A stretch of DNA of 64,000 nt, taken from positions 2,976,001 to 3,040,000 of the forward strand of contig NZ_CP117883.1 in assembly GCF_028736215.1 (NCBI RefSeq), given 5' to 3'. A program made the translations under genes and the position numbers. Every line of letters starts with the position of its first letter. Within the stretch, counting starts at the first letter, position 1. The notes under the pieces are model-generated. The model was given only the letters and a program-made list of their open reading frames with translations, searched no databases and had not been told where the DNA came from. The stretch comes from Mucilaginibacter sp. KACC 22773 (GTDB lineage: Bacteria > Bacteroidota > Bacteroidia > Sphingobacteriales > Sphingobacteriaceae). Positions 55,412-63,085 of this stretch are shown one piece after another.

Positions 55412-56317
55412 TTAAACGTTGCGGCGGATGTTAATATATCGCCTGCCGCGATCAATTCTTTGGGGTTTGGGTGCTACTGATGGTTCGTCATCGTGTCTTT
55501 CATATTCGCCAAGTATGTTAAAATTTTGTGTGTATTTCAGTATCTGCCGGATAGCGCTATCGTAGTGTTTCTGCTCGTCCCACTCCACATCTACATAAAA
55601 ATTATATTCGTTACGCTTACCAAGTATAGGCATTGATTGAATTTTGCTCATATTTAAACCTTCTTCGGCAAAAATGTTTAGCACTTTGGCCAAAGCCCCA
55701 ACCTTATTGCTTACCTGGAAACAAAGCGACGCTTTATTGGCCGTTTTTTTATCCATGTTTTCATGATGGGTGAGGATTAAAAAGCGGGTAAAGTTCCTTT
55801 TATTTGATTCGATGCGGCGTTCTAAAACATCCAGTCCATACAGTGTTGCAGCCAATGAATTGGCGATAGCTACTGTATCCGTTAATTGTTCATCGCGGAT
55901 GCGTTTGGCACAGGCTGCGGTATCGCTGCTCTCCACAATTTTAAGATGCGGGTACTCGTCAAAAAAATCGACACATTGGCGCAGGGCAATAGGGTGCGAG
56001 GTTACGTATTTTACATCCTCAAACTTTACACCTGGCAAAGCCATCAGGTGTAATTGAATGGGCAGGTAAATTTCGCCTACAACAGGGAAGCCATAATCTA
56101 ACAGTAAGGTGTAGTTGGGCAATATGCTGCCGGCAATGCTGTTTTCAATAGCCATTACCACATAATCGGCCTCGCGTTTTTTTAAACTTTCAAAAGTTTG
56201 TTTAAAAGAGTTGCACTCAATCATCTGAGCGTTTTCGCCAAAATAACGCAGGCCGGCTTCTTCGTGGAAGGAGGCGCGGATCCCCTGGATGGCAACTCTT
56301 GGTTTTTCTATTTTCAT
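55412..56317 (-). CDS. pheA: Prephenate dehydratase
   Basis: This 301-residue cytosolic enzyme converts prephenate to phenylpyruvate. The PDT part (about 1-185) has RVAIQGIRASFHEEAGLRYFG, VMAIENSIAGSILPNYTLLL and YVTSHPIALRQC, plus the TRF-type motif in NKRNFTRFLIL. The ACT domain follows (about 195-275, ASLCFQVSNKVGALAKVLNIFAEEGLNMSKIQSMPI) and binds Phe for feedback. The ATG at 56317 is chosen. An in-frame ATG at 56347 lies in the loop of the terminator hairpin, which would make that start unusable. Leader features upstream show transcription attenuation. Confidence 0.96.
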   Translation of the reverse strand: MKIEKPRVAIQGIRASFHEEAGLRYFGENAQMIECNSFKQTFESLKKREADYVVMAIENSIAGSILPNYTLLLDYGFPVVGEIYLPIQLHLMALPGVKFEDVKYVTSHPIALRQCVDFFDEYPHLKIVESSDTAACAKRIRDEQLTDTVAIANSLAATLYGLDVLERRIESNKRNFTRFLILTHHENMDKKTANKASLCFQVSNKVGALAKVLNIFAEEGLNMSKIQSMPILGKRNEYNFYVDVEWDEQKHYDSAIRQILKYTQNFNILGEYERHDDEPSVAPKPQRIDRGRRYINIRRNV

Positions 56318-56332
56318 GACCCCTGTTAATGC

Positions 56333-56365
56333 AAAAAGTCCCGGCATTTTGTGCCGGGACTTTTT
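56333..56365 (-). terminator. Attenuator terminator in the pheA leader
   Basis: The 14-bp perfect stem (56333-56346 with 56352-56365) has a 5-nt loop and, on the minus strand, ends in TTTTT. It lies 16 bp before the pheA ATG. The 5' arm (minus sense AGTCCCGGC) can pair instead with GCCGGGACT in the leader ORF (56394-56402), which would break the terminator. The three-segment layout is the classic attenuator logic. Confidence 0.92.
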
Positions 56366-56391
56366 AAATTTTTATGTGTGTTTAGTACATA

Positions 56392-56457
56392 TTAGTCCCG
56401 GCTCTTACTGGTAAAGTAAAAGTAGTAACCATAAAAATATGCACTGTTAAATTTCAT
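56392..56457 (-). CDS. pheL: pheA leader peptide (21 residues, Phe/Tyr-rich)
   Basis: The ATG at 56457 opens a 21-codon frame whose middle reads YFYGYYFYF, that is eight aromatic residues in nine, and it ends SKSRD and TAA at 56392. Stalled ribosomes at these codons, when charged tRNA-Phe or tRNA-Tyr is low, would leave the downstream GCCGGGACT free to pair with the 5' arm of the terminator, giving read-through. If translation reaches the stop, the ribosome covers that segment and the terminator forms. The only open point is that expression and stalling are inferred. It sits 75 bp before pheA. Confidence 0.85.
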   Translation of the reverse strand: MKFNSAYFYGYYFYFTSKSRD

Positions 56458-56557
56458 TTGTTTTTTATTACGTTGTAAATGTACGGTAAAAAATGATTCT
56501 GTCAATAGAAAATTTTATTTTTTGATAAAAAAAGTAGGTGAACCAAATTTTATATTG

Positions 56558-57433
56558 TCAAAATTGATTCAACTTGTTTTTAAAGACTCCGCGATGGGTG
56601 TAAATAACAGGAATGCCTAATTTTTCATCAAACTTATTAAAAAATACATCTCCAGACAGCAGCGCTCCCGACAGAGTAATTATCTCGCCGTTGTTAAATA
56701 CTATTTCACATTTATCGAGTATGCCGCTACGGTTGCGGCTATTTTGGTTATATAAAATTACTCTTATATCAGTTTTATCGTAAACAATAATATGTTGTTC
56801 ATCAACACCATACGAAAATTTATTGTTCCCCTTAGAGATCTGAATGTATTGATGACGCCCCTTTAAATTTGTGGCTACAAAATATGAAATTGCAGCTATT
56901 GATATTACCATCATTAGTATTGGAAAAACCTCGAGCCAACGCCCCTCCGTTATTTTTAAGAACAGCAAAGAGAAAACTGCAGTATATGCTAATAAGGATA
57001 GTGAAAGTGCCACTATTTTTCCGACTTTTACGTGATATTCAAACTTATTGGTGACAAAGTGAGGTTGGTTGCCAATATTAAAAAAGTACTTTTCAAAAAC
57101 GCGGAGATCAAACGTTTGATTGAAAAAATCGGCAACAAGCTTTTCTACAGCCTCGATATCAGCAGCGTGGTAATCATACAAATGATTATTCTTGTCAAGG
57201 TAATAAACACAAAATTTACCACCGAAATAAAGTCCCAGTTTTAAATAGTTAATACCATCGTCTTGTATAGTAACCGATGGGCCGGTTAATTGAATGTCAG
57301 TTAAGGGGCGCTCCAAATCCCAGGGAAAGTCTTTTATTAGTTGAATGGTTTCATCTAAATTTCTTGGCTGCTCGTCAGAAAATTCGCCCTTTTCGTAAGT
57401 GTTATGTTGTAGTTTGGATATAAATTGAGGCAT
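56558..57433 (-). CDS. Hypothetical protein with two membrane segments
   Basis: I do not recognise this 291-residue protein. Residues 1-130 are soluble and begin MPQFISKLQHNTYEKGEFSDEQPRNLDETIQLI, with an aromatic-rich segment (LKLGLYFGGKFCVYYLDKN). Two membrane segments lie at about 140-160 and 168-190, and a soluble C-terminal part follows (about 195-291). The likely topology is both ends in the cytosol. It stands alone between the pheA leader and the desaturase gene. The gene is AT-rich compared with its neighbours. Confidence 0.65.
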   Translation of the reverse strand: MPQFISKLQHNTYEKGEFSDEQPRNLDETIQLIKDFPWDLERPLTDIQLTGPSVTIQDDGINYLKLGLYFGGKFCVYYLDKNNHLYDYHAADIEAVEKLVADFFNQTFDLRVFEKYFFNIGNQPHFVTNKFEYHVKVGKIVALSLSLLAYTAVFSLLFLKITEGRWLEVFPILMMVISIAAISYFVATNLKGRHQYIQISKGNNKFSYGVDEQHIIVYDKTDIRVILYNQNSRNRSGILDKCEIVFNNGEIITLSGALLSGDVFFNKFDEKLGIPVIYTHRGVFKNKLNQF

Positions 57434-57506
57434 AGGTTATATAGGGTAATGCTTGTTTGCTTATACTTCAAATATAGCATCGATACCTATACGGTTTGCA
57501 ATAAAA

Positions 57507-58430
57507 TTAAGCGGTTTGTTTTTGCTCGATGAGGGGCGAAATATGCTGAATTTCATACTCCTGCTGCATTACCCTTGCAGTTTGCGTACTGCCGTCATGA
57601 CTCCAGCCCGGCGGGTTAAATAAATACCCCATTTTATTTTTAAAACCCGGCGCGTGTTTAACATCGTGTATCAACGCCTTCCATTCGTGAAATATAACAT
57701 TTACCGGACCCATATCATCAGGTTGTTTGGTAATGCCGTATTTAACAGGCTCGGGCAAATCCTCGTCGCGGAAGGTGCCAAACATCCTGTCCCATAAAAT
57801 TAATACCATGCCCATGTTTTTATCCAGGTAGGGGATGTTTGATGCATGGTGCACACGATGATGTGCAGGCGTTACAAAAATCCACCCGTACCATTTTGGC
57901 AGCGGAATTTTATATTGTGTATGTACCAGGTTGCCGTAAAACTGCGTAACCAGGTAGGCATATAAAATATCTAAAGCACTAAAGCCAAATAACGCCAGCG
58001 GCAAATAAAAAAATACCCTATACAACGGCTCAAACACCGTTGAACGGAAACCGGTGGTGAAGTTGAAATGTTCTGACGAATGGTGGGTTACGTGTATGGC
58101 CCAAAAAACGCGGCAATAATGGCCAATGTAATGCAATAGCCAGTACAAAAAGTCCTGTGCTACAATCAGCACAAACCAATACAACCAAACATTATGGATT
58201 TGAAATAACCGATACCTGTAAGTAAAGCTCAGGATGATAAATGTGCTGCCTTTTACAATAAGGTTTGTTACAACAGCAAGCGAGGTAAGATAAATATTGG
58301 TAAAAGTATCGCGCGTTTCGTAATAATGCCTGTCCTCCCAATAACTTAAACCCATTTCTACAAGGGTTAAAATAACTAAAAGGCAAAGTATTACAATGGC
58401 GCTTATTTCCGCTTTATCTAAGTGGTGCAT
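57507..58430 (-). CDS. Sterol desaturase / fatty acid hydroxylase family membrane protein
   Basis: This 307-residue integral membrane protein has four to five hydrophobic segments. It carries the eight-histidine di-iron motifs of the family: HYIGHYCR, HVTHHSSEHFN and AHHRVHHASNIP. Members hydroxylate or desaturate lipids (fatty acids, sterols, carotenoids), and the substrate here is unknown. The start codon follows the aroB stop with no gap (TAAATG), so the two are cotranslated even though their functions look unrelated. Confidence 0.9.
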   Translation of the reverse strand: MHHLDKAEISAIVILCLLVILTLVEMGLSYWEDRHYYETRDTFTNIYLTSLAVVTNLIVKGSTFIILSFTYRYRLFQIHNVWLYWFVLIVAQDFLYWLLHYIGHYCRVFWAIHVTHHSSEHFNFTTGFRSTVFEPLYRVFFYLPLALFGFSALDILYAYLVTQFYGNLVHTQYKIPLPKWYGWIFVTPAHHRVHHASNIPYLDKNMGMVLILWDRMFGTFRDEDLPEPVKYGITKQPDDMGPVNVIFHEWKALIHDVKHAPGFKNKMGYLFNPPGWSHDGSTQTARVMQQEYEIQHISPLIEQKQTA

Positions 58431-59489
58431 TTACAAATTAATATAATACAATAAACTCTCACAAAGTTCGGCTTCTGTGCAGATATTATCAATATTACAT
58501 TGACCAATGTTGGTCAGCAGGGTGCAATTTATATTACCGCTCTGGTTCTTTTTATCCTTTTTCATATACTCGAACAACGTATTGAAGCTTGATTCATGGA
58601 TGGTATAACGCGGATAAAGGTTATTAAGTGTATCAGTTATCTCTTGCAGTTCTTCGGCAGGCAGGCCTGTTTTTTTATGCGCCAGGTAGGCCTCGCAAAT
58701 CATGCCTATTGCAATGGCCTCGCCATGCGATAAATGATCTTCATCATTGATCAGTGAATAAGTTTCAATTGCATGGCCGATTGTGTGCCCAAAGTTTAAA
58801 GCCTTGCGGATCCCTTTTTCGTGCGGGTCTTCAATGGTGATCTTGTTTTTTATGGCTACAGACCGGTGTACCAGTTCGGCTGATGGCTTGCTCAGGTCGC
58901 TGGTTTTTAACTGGTTCCAGTAAGCGGCGTCCTGGATAAGCCCGTGTTTCAGCATTTCGGCCAGGCCCGATAGGATTTGTTTTGGAGGCAGGGTATCTAA
59001 AAAGCCCAATTCAATAAATACAGCTTTGGGTTGTGTAAAGGTACCTATGATATTTTTAATGCTATCGATATCGATCCCGGTTTTACCGCCTACTGATGCA
59101 TCTACCTGCGACAATAGGGTAGTAGGTACGTGTACAAAATCAATCCCGCGTTTAAATGTAGACGCGGCAAAGCCGCCCAGATCGCTGATAACGCCGCCGC
59201 CAAGGTTAATAAGCAGGCTTTTACGGTCGGCTCCAAAGTCTATCAGCATTTTCCAGATGCCAATGCAAAAGTCAATGTCCTTACTCTCTTCGCCTGCGTT
59301 TATCTCAATGATATCAAAGTTGTCCTGATCTTCTATTTTGCTTTTTACAAGGGGCAGGCAATGCTCGGCGGTATTTTCGTCGGTTAAAATAAAAAAACGC
59401 GAATAGTGGCCTTGTTTTACAAAATTGGCCAGTTCATCAATACTATTTTCAAAAAAAATGGGGTAATTATCGCTCTGAATGGTGTCCAT
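58431..59489 (-). CDS. aroB: 3-dehydroquinate synthase
   Basis: The 352-residue NAD- and Zn-dependent enzyme makes 3-dehydroquinate from DAHP. LINLGGGVISDLGGFAASTFKRGIDFVHVPTTLLSQVDASVGGKTGID covers the NAD-binding and phosphate-binding motifs. The zinc ligands are in GLAEMLKHGLI and FGHTIGHAIE and H-containing HLSHGEAIAIGM. It lies 3 kb from the pheA-led run in the same orientation but with two unrelated genes between, so it probably has its own promoter. The gene for the S4 protein lies 3 bp upstream and is cotranscribed. Confidence 0.97.
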   Translation of the reverse strand: MDTIQSDNYPIFFENSIDELANFVKQGHYSRFFILTDENTAEHCLPLVKSKIEDQDNFDIIEINAGEESKDIDFCIGIWKMLIDFGADRKSLLINLGGGVISDLGGFAASTFKRGIDFVHVPTTLLSQVDASVGGKTGIDIDSIKNIIGTFTQPKAVFIELGFLDTLPPKQILSGLAEMLKHGLIQDAAYWNQLKTSDLSKPSAELVHRSVAIKNKITIEDPHEKGIRKALNFGHTIGHAIETYSLINDEDHLSHGEAIAIGMICEAYLAHKKTGLPAEELQEITDTLNNLYPRYTIHESSFNTLFEYMKKDKKNQSGNINCTLLTNIGQCNIDNICTEAELCESLLYYINL

Positions 59490-59492
59490 AAT

Positions 59493-59699
59493 TTAAATAA
59501 CCATGATTTTATTTCCTCTGAATTCAACCAGGTCGCCTCGTTTTACTTTAAGGCGTTTGCGGTAATCAACCTGTCCGTTATAGCTTACTTCGCCCTCACT
59601 TACAACTATTTGCGCCTCGCCACCGGTTGGTACCAGCCCTGCTGCTTTTAGGAGTTGTATCATCGGGATAAAATCGCCGTTTAACTTAAATTCAATCAT
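59493..59699 (-). CDS. S4-domain RNA-binding protein (YbcJ type)
   Basis: The 68-residue protein begins MIEFKLNGDFIPMIQLLKAAGLVPTGGEAQIVVSEGEVSYNGQVD and continues RKRLKVKRGDLVEF. It is an S4 fold with the usual glycine turns, like E. coli YbcJ. It should bind RNA. I chose the ATG at 59699 because upstream in-frame starts (59723, 59789) would add residues that no family member has. The aroB gene starts 3 bp after its stop. It is divergent from the proline dehydrogenase gene. Confidence 0.85.
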   Translation of the reverse strand: MIEFKLNGDFIPMIQLLKAAGLVPTGGEAQIVVSEGEVSYNGQVDYRKRLKVKRGDLVEFRGNKIMVI

Positions 59700-59757
59700 G
59701 GTGGGCAAAAATAAACTATTCATGGAATAATGAGTTATCATTTTTATAATTTTGCGG

Positions 59758-60963
59758 ATGCTTTCTAACGAAACTAATAATACTTCCAAACACGGTAAGC
59801 CCTCTTTTGAAAATACAGAAATAGCTTTTCGTCATTCATCTAATGCTGATCTTAGTCGGGCTTACTGGCTATTCAGAATCATAAATGTTAATTTTTTGGT
59901 AAAGATAGGACCGCCGGTGACCAACTTTGCTATTAAAATAGGACTGCCGATCAAAGGCCTTATCAAGGCGACTATATTTAAACACTTTTGCGGCGGCGAA
60001 ACTATTGCCGAGTGTGATAATACCATCAAAAACCTATATAGTGGGGGGGTAGGTACCATTTTAGATTATTCGATAGAAGGCGAGGACGATGAAGCCGTTT
60101 TTGATAGTACCAGGGACGAGATCATCCGCACCATAGTACGGGCCTCAAAAGATAAAGCAATCCCATTGACCGTATTTAAAATTACCGGGGTTGGCCGTTT
60201 TGCTTTGTTAGAGAAACTGGACGCCCGCCTGCCGCTTACACCCGATGAAGAAAGCGAATGGCAAAGGGTGCAAAGCCGGGTATTGGCTATTTGCGATAAA
60301 GCATATAAAAGTAACGTGCCCGTGATGATTGATGCCGAAGAAAGCTGGATACAGGAAACTATTGACCTGCTGGCTTTAACCATGATGACGCAGTTTAACA
60401 CTAAACAGCCCATTGTTTATAACACCTACCAAATGTACCGTCATGATAAACTGGCATCGATTTTAAACGACCACGAGATTGGAAAAGGCGAAGGTTTTAT
60501 ATTAGGAGCAAAAATTGTGCGCGGCGCTTACATGGAAAAAGAGCGTAAGCGTGCCCTGGAAATGGGTTACAACTCGCCAATTCAGCCCGATAAAAAATCA
60601 ACAGACCTGGATTATGATTCGGCATTGGATTATTGTACCAGCCATATCAACGAAATAGCTTTTATAGCCGGTACGCACAACGAGGAAAGTTGCCGCCTGC
60701 TGGCCGAGCTTTTGGACAACAAAGGTATCGATCATAAACACCCGCACGTTTATTTTTCGCAGTTGCTGGGCATGAGCGATAACCTAAGCTTTAACCTGGC
60801 CGATGCGCAATATAATGTGGCCAAATACGTGCCCTATGGGCCAATAAAAGCAGTGCTGCCATACCTGTTCCGTCGCGCACAGGAAAACACCGCCATTGCG
60901 GGCCAAATGAGCCGAGAATTGAGTTTGATAGTTAAAGAACGGGCGCGAAGAAACAAGAACTGA
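59758..60963 (+). CDS. Proline dehydrogenase family protein
   Basis: The 401-residue FAD enzyme oxidises proline to pyrroline-5-carboxylate. It has the PRODH barrel with VGTILDYSIEGEDDE, VPVMIDAEESWIQETID, TKQPIVYNTYQMYRHD and VRGAYMEKERKRA, plus TGIxVRA-like FIAGTHNEES and YVPYGPIKAVLPYLFRRAQEN near the C-terminus. It is a mono-functional enzyme with no P5C dehydrogenase domain, as is common in Bacteroidota. The ATG at 59758 is preferred over a TTG two codons earlier. A terminator follows 30 bp after the stop. Confidence 0.93.
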   Translation: MLSNETNNTSKHGKPSFENTEIAFRHSSNADLSRAYWLFRIINVNFLVKIGPPVTNFAIKIGLPIKGLIKATIFKHFCGGETIAECDNTIKNLYSGGVGTILDYSIEGEDDEAVFDSTRDEIIRTIVRASKDKAIPLTVFKITGVGRFALLEKLDARLPLTPDEESEWQRVQSRVLAICDKAYKSNVPVMIDAEESWIQETIDLLALTMMTQFNTKQPIVYNTYQMYRHDKLASILNDHEIGKGEGFILGAKIVRGAYMEKERKRALEMGYNSPIQPDKKSTDLDYDSALDYCTSHINEIAFIAGTHNEESCRLLAELLDNKGIDHKHPHVYFSQLLGMSDNLSFNLADAQYNVAKYVPYGPIKAVLPYLFRRAQENTAIAGQMSRELSLIVKERARRNKN

Positions 60964-60992
60964 GAGTCAAGAATTAAGACAGAAAAATATGG

Positions 60993-61018
60993 GCCGCTAA
61001 AATTTAGCGGCTTTTTTT
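60993..61018 (+). terminator. Rho-independent terminator after the proline dehydrogenase gene
   Basis: The stem gccgct/agcggc at 60993-61011 with an AT-rich loop is followed by seven T. The bases between the stop and this stem are heptad-like (gagagtc, aagaatt, aagacag). Confidence 0.88.
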
Positions 61019-61197
61019 ATGGCGTTATTTTTGGAGAGCGCTGTTCGATAGCGTTTGATTGTTGTAAGGGGAGGGGACTGACCTGTGATTCACAAATATG
61101 ATGGTGAATTACCGCTAATAAAAAGACGTGATTTGCAGGAAAACGATAAAAAATTTTGCATTTTTATATCAGGCATTATCATATGCCACCCTAAATT

Positions 61198-61605
61198 ATG
61201 AAAAATGCATTTGTAACAGGTTTAATCCTGGGTATCCTTAGTGGTACCTGGTTGTTCATCATGCGGTCATTTGGGTATAACAGTACCGGGAACCACGTAA
61301 GCCCGGTTGAGTATTTATCATTACTAATACCCTTTTGCGGTGTTTATTTTGGGGTGAAACGTTACCGTGAGGATGATAAGCAAGGCGAGATTGGTTTTTT
61401 TGACGCCTTATTTCAAAGCTTTAGGATTTTGCTTATAGGTGGACTGTTTGCCTGCCTGGCAGGCATTGTTTACATTAACTATTTTGATATGGCAAGCAAT
61501 CTTTTCGCTTTTTCGGGCAGGTTATTCGGCGGGCTGGTTATTGGTATTTTAATTTGTTTAGGGGTGTCTGCAGCATTGATGAATAAATCGAGCAAACTGA
61601 ACTGA
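61198..61605 (+). CDS. DUF4199 membrane protein
   Basis: The 135-residue protein has four membrane segments (about 4-24, 39-53, 75-97 and 105-127), a GVKRYREDDKQGEIGFFDALFQSFRI loop and the N-terminal MKNAFVTGLILGILSGTW. These are the marks of DUF4199, a Bacteroidota family of unknown role. The ATG at 61198 is the only sensible start. It is a single gene with no visible terminator. Confidence 0.8.
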   Translation: MKNAFVTGLILGILSGTWLFIMRSFGYNSTGNHVSPVEYLSLLIPFCGVYFGVKRYREDDKQGEIGFFDALFQSFRILLIGGLFACLAGIVYINYFDMASNLFAFSGRLFGGLVIGILICLGVSAALMNKSSKLN

Positions 61606-61747
61606 CAGGAGCGTGGTCGTATTGATGACTTATAGGTCATAAACCATCATCGATAGCTGCGAATGATACAAATTAAAAGAATATTTAACGTCAAATATGC
61701 GCTAATGAAGAAGTTAACATTTTGCCTGAAATTTAATTGAAAAAAAG

Positions 61748-61778
61748 TTTTGCAACTTGATTAAAAATCCTACTTTTG
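61748..61778 (+). promoter_or_regulatory. Promoter of the first tRNA-Pro gene
   Basis: TTTTG at 61748-61752, 18 bp, then TACTTTTG at 61771-61778, a TAnnTTTG match. It lies 16 bp before the tRNA 5' end. Confidence 0.75.
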
Positions 61779-61794
61779 CCAACCCAATCGGGAA

Positions 61795-61868
61795 CGGGAT
61801 GTAGCGTAGCCCGGTATCGCGCCACATTTGGGATGTGGAGGCCGCAGGTTCGAATCCTGCCATCCCGA
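61795..61868 (+). tRNA. tRNA-Pro (anticodon TGG)
   Basis: The 74-nt cloverleaf has acceptor cgggatg/catcccg with discriminator A. The anticodon arm ccaca/tgtgg has loop tttggga, anticodon TGG. The T arm gcagg-ttcgaat-cctgc is intact. The CCA end is not encoded. It is identical to the copy at 62823. Confidence 0.97.
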
Positions 61869-61891
61869 CAAAAGCGATACCAAATCTGATT

Positions 61892-61925
61892 AAAACCCTC
61901 TGAATAAAATTCAGAGGGTTTTTTG
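61892..61925 (+). terminator. Terminator after the first tRNA-Pro
   Basis: The stem aaaaccctctgaa (61892-61904) pairs with ttcagagggtttt (61910-61922) over a 5-nt loop, and a T run follows. Confidence 0.85.
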
Positions 61926-62010
61926 TTTCAAAATCCCTCGCAAGGCAAAAAAACGCCTTTTTAATTAGGTATGGCTTGCGCCTTGGATTGTTTGCTATTA
62001 AGATATATTG

Positions 62011-62046
62011 AAAAGCGGGATTATTGTAATCAACAATCCCGCTTTT
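62011..62046 (-). terminator. Terminator after the Thr/Pro-rich protein gene
   Basis: The stem aaaagcgggattattg (62011-62026) pairs with caacaatcccgctttt (62031-62046) with one mismatch. It lies 24 bp past the stop of the minus-strand gene and is close to symmetric. Confidence 0.75.
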
Positions 62047-62069
62047 GTCACTCGCAAGTGATGGTACTT

Positions 62070-62591
62070 TTACTCGGTTTTTTTCACCGTAGTGGTAGTA
62101 GTAGTTTTTGTTGCCGCCACCGGTGTTTTTTTGTAAACGCGATGATATACATGTACAGGCTTTTTTGAAGCAGTTGCCTTATGTGCAACAACATGAGTAG
62201 TTGAACTGGCTGTAACAACCGGTTTTATTTCTGTTGTAGTTGTGGTAACTTCGGTTGTTTTTGGTGTTGGATCCGGAGCAACTACTGGAGCTGGCACCTC
62301 CGTTTTAACTGTATCATGCACTATAACCACGGATGGCGGCGGCGGAGCCGGCGTTTGTTTTGCCGGCTCAGGTAAATGACCCGTTACAGCGCCGGCGGCG
62401 GCGCCGCTTATTGCGCCGGATGTGCCGCTGCCCTCCATCTTTATTTTCGTTACAGTACGACCGTGGGCGCCTTTTTTAACTTTCTTTTTTATTTCCACTT
62501 TATTATTTGTGGTGTCCTGGGTTTGAGCCGCGGCAGTTTGAATGCACCATGCCATGCTGGTTACAAACAATATTAAACAAATCTTTTTCAT
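62070..62591 (-). CDS. Secreted Thr/Pro-rich low-complexity protein
   Basis: The 173-residue protein has a signal peptide (about 1-23, ending TAAAQ). A short basic segment (VEIKKKVKKGAHGRTVTKIKMEG) and a Gly/Ala stretch (SGAISGAAAGAVTG) follow. A Pro/Thr-rich region with TTTTTEIKP and a terminal TTTTTTVKKTE ends it. The pattern suggests a wall- or envelope-associated linker protein. The function is unknown. It lies between the two tRNA-Pro genes and faces the opposite way. Confidence 0.65.
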   Translation of the reverse strand: MKKICLILFVTSMAWCIQTAAAQTQDTTNNKVEIKKKVKKGAHGRTVTKIKMEGSGTSGAISGAAAGAVTGHLPEPAKQTPAPPPPSVVIVHDTVKTEVPAPVVAPDPTPKTTEVTTTTTEIKPVVTASSTTHVVAHKATASKKPVHVYHRVYKKTPVAATKTTTTTTVKKTE

Positions 62592-62776
62592 AAAAAATGT
62601 ATTGGTTAGATGATGTTATTGTAACATGCTTATTACAATTTTGTTTGTTAGCTTTTTAATTATTATAAACCGATATTGAATTGACGGCAAGCGGGCCCGG
62701 TATTAACTTGTATGTTCAATCTTTAGATTGGGCGATTGACAATTTTCATATCATTACAACTGATTTTTTCAGAAGT

Positions 62777-62807
62777 TTTGATTAATTGAATTATAATATT
62801 ACCTTTG
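62777..62807 (+). promoter_or_regulatory. Promoter of the second tRNA-Pro gene
   Basis: TTTG at 62777-62780, 19 bp, then TACCTTTG at 62800-62807: an exact fit to the Bacteroidota consensus. It lies 16 bp before the tRNA, as for the first copy. Confidence 0.8.
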
Positions 62808-62822
62808 CAACCCCAACGGGAA

Positions 62823-62896
62823 CGGGATGTAGCGTAGCCCGGTATCGCGCCACATTTGGGATGTGGAGGCCGCAGGTTCGAATCCTGCCATCCCGA
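62823..62896 (+). tRNA. tRNA-Pro (anticodon TGG), second identical copy
   Basis: It is identical over all 74 nt to the gene at 61795. The 5' neighbours (gggaa before, gacaaa and gcgatacca after) are also shared, so the copy came from a duplication of slightly more than the gene. Confidence 0.97.
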
Positions 62897-62919
62897 CAAA
62901 TGCGATACCAATCAAGTCG

Positions 62920-62957
62920 AAAGCCCCTTAGATCATATGATTTAAGGGGCTTTTCTT
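62920..62957 (+). terminator. Terminator after the second tRNA-Pro
   Basis: The stem aaagcccctta (62920-62930) pairs with taaggggcttt (62943-62953), followed by T-rich sequence. It is unrelated to the terminator of the first copy. Confidence 0.8.
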
Positions 62958-63085
62958 TTATTTCAACACCAGCAGGCTTATCGGGTAGTTGATATTACCC
63001 GTCACCAAGCCCTCTTTAATCCTGAAATTACAAGCCGGCTAAGAAGATTATATCGGTTTACAAGCTTACAGCAACTGCGTATTTG

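Noticed and set aside
56318..56347. ATG at 56347 as pheA start
   Set aside because: It lies in the loop of the attenuator terminator; ATG at 56317 follows the hairpin and gives the family N-terminus.
59747..59754. TAATTTTG as promoter of the proline dehydrogenase gene
   Set aside because: It would start transcription at or past the ATG at 59758, and no TTG lies at the right distance upstream.
62723..62911. Minus-strand ORF reading SGWQDSNLRPPHPKCGA
   Set aside because: This is the reverse reading of tRNA-Pro, a well-known annotation artefact.
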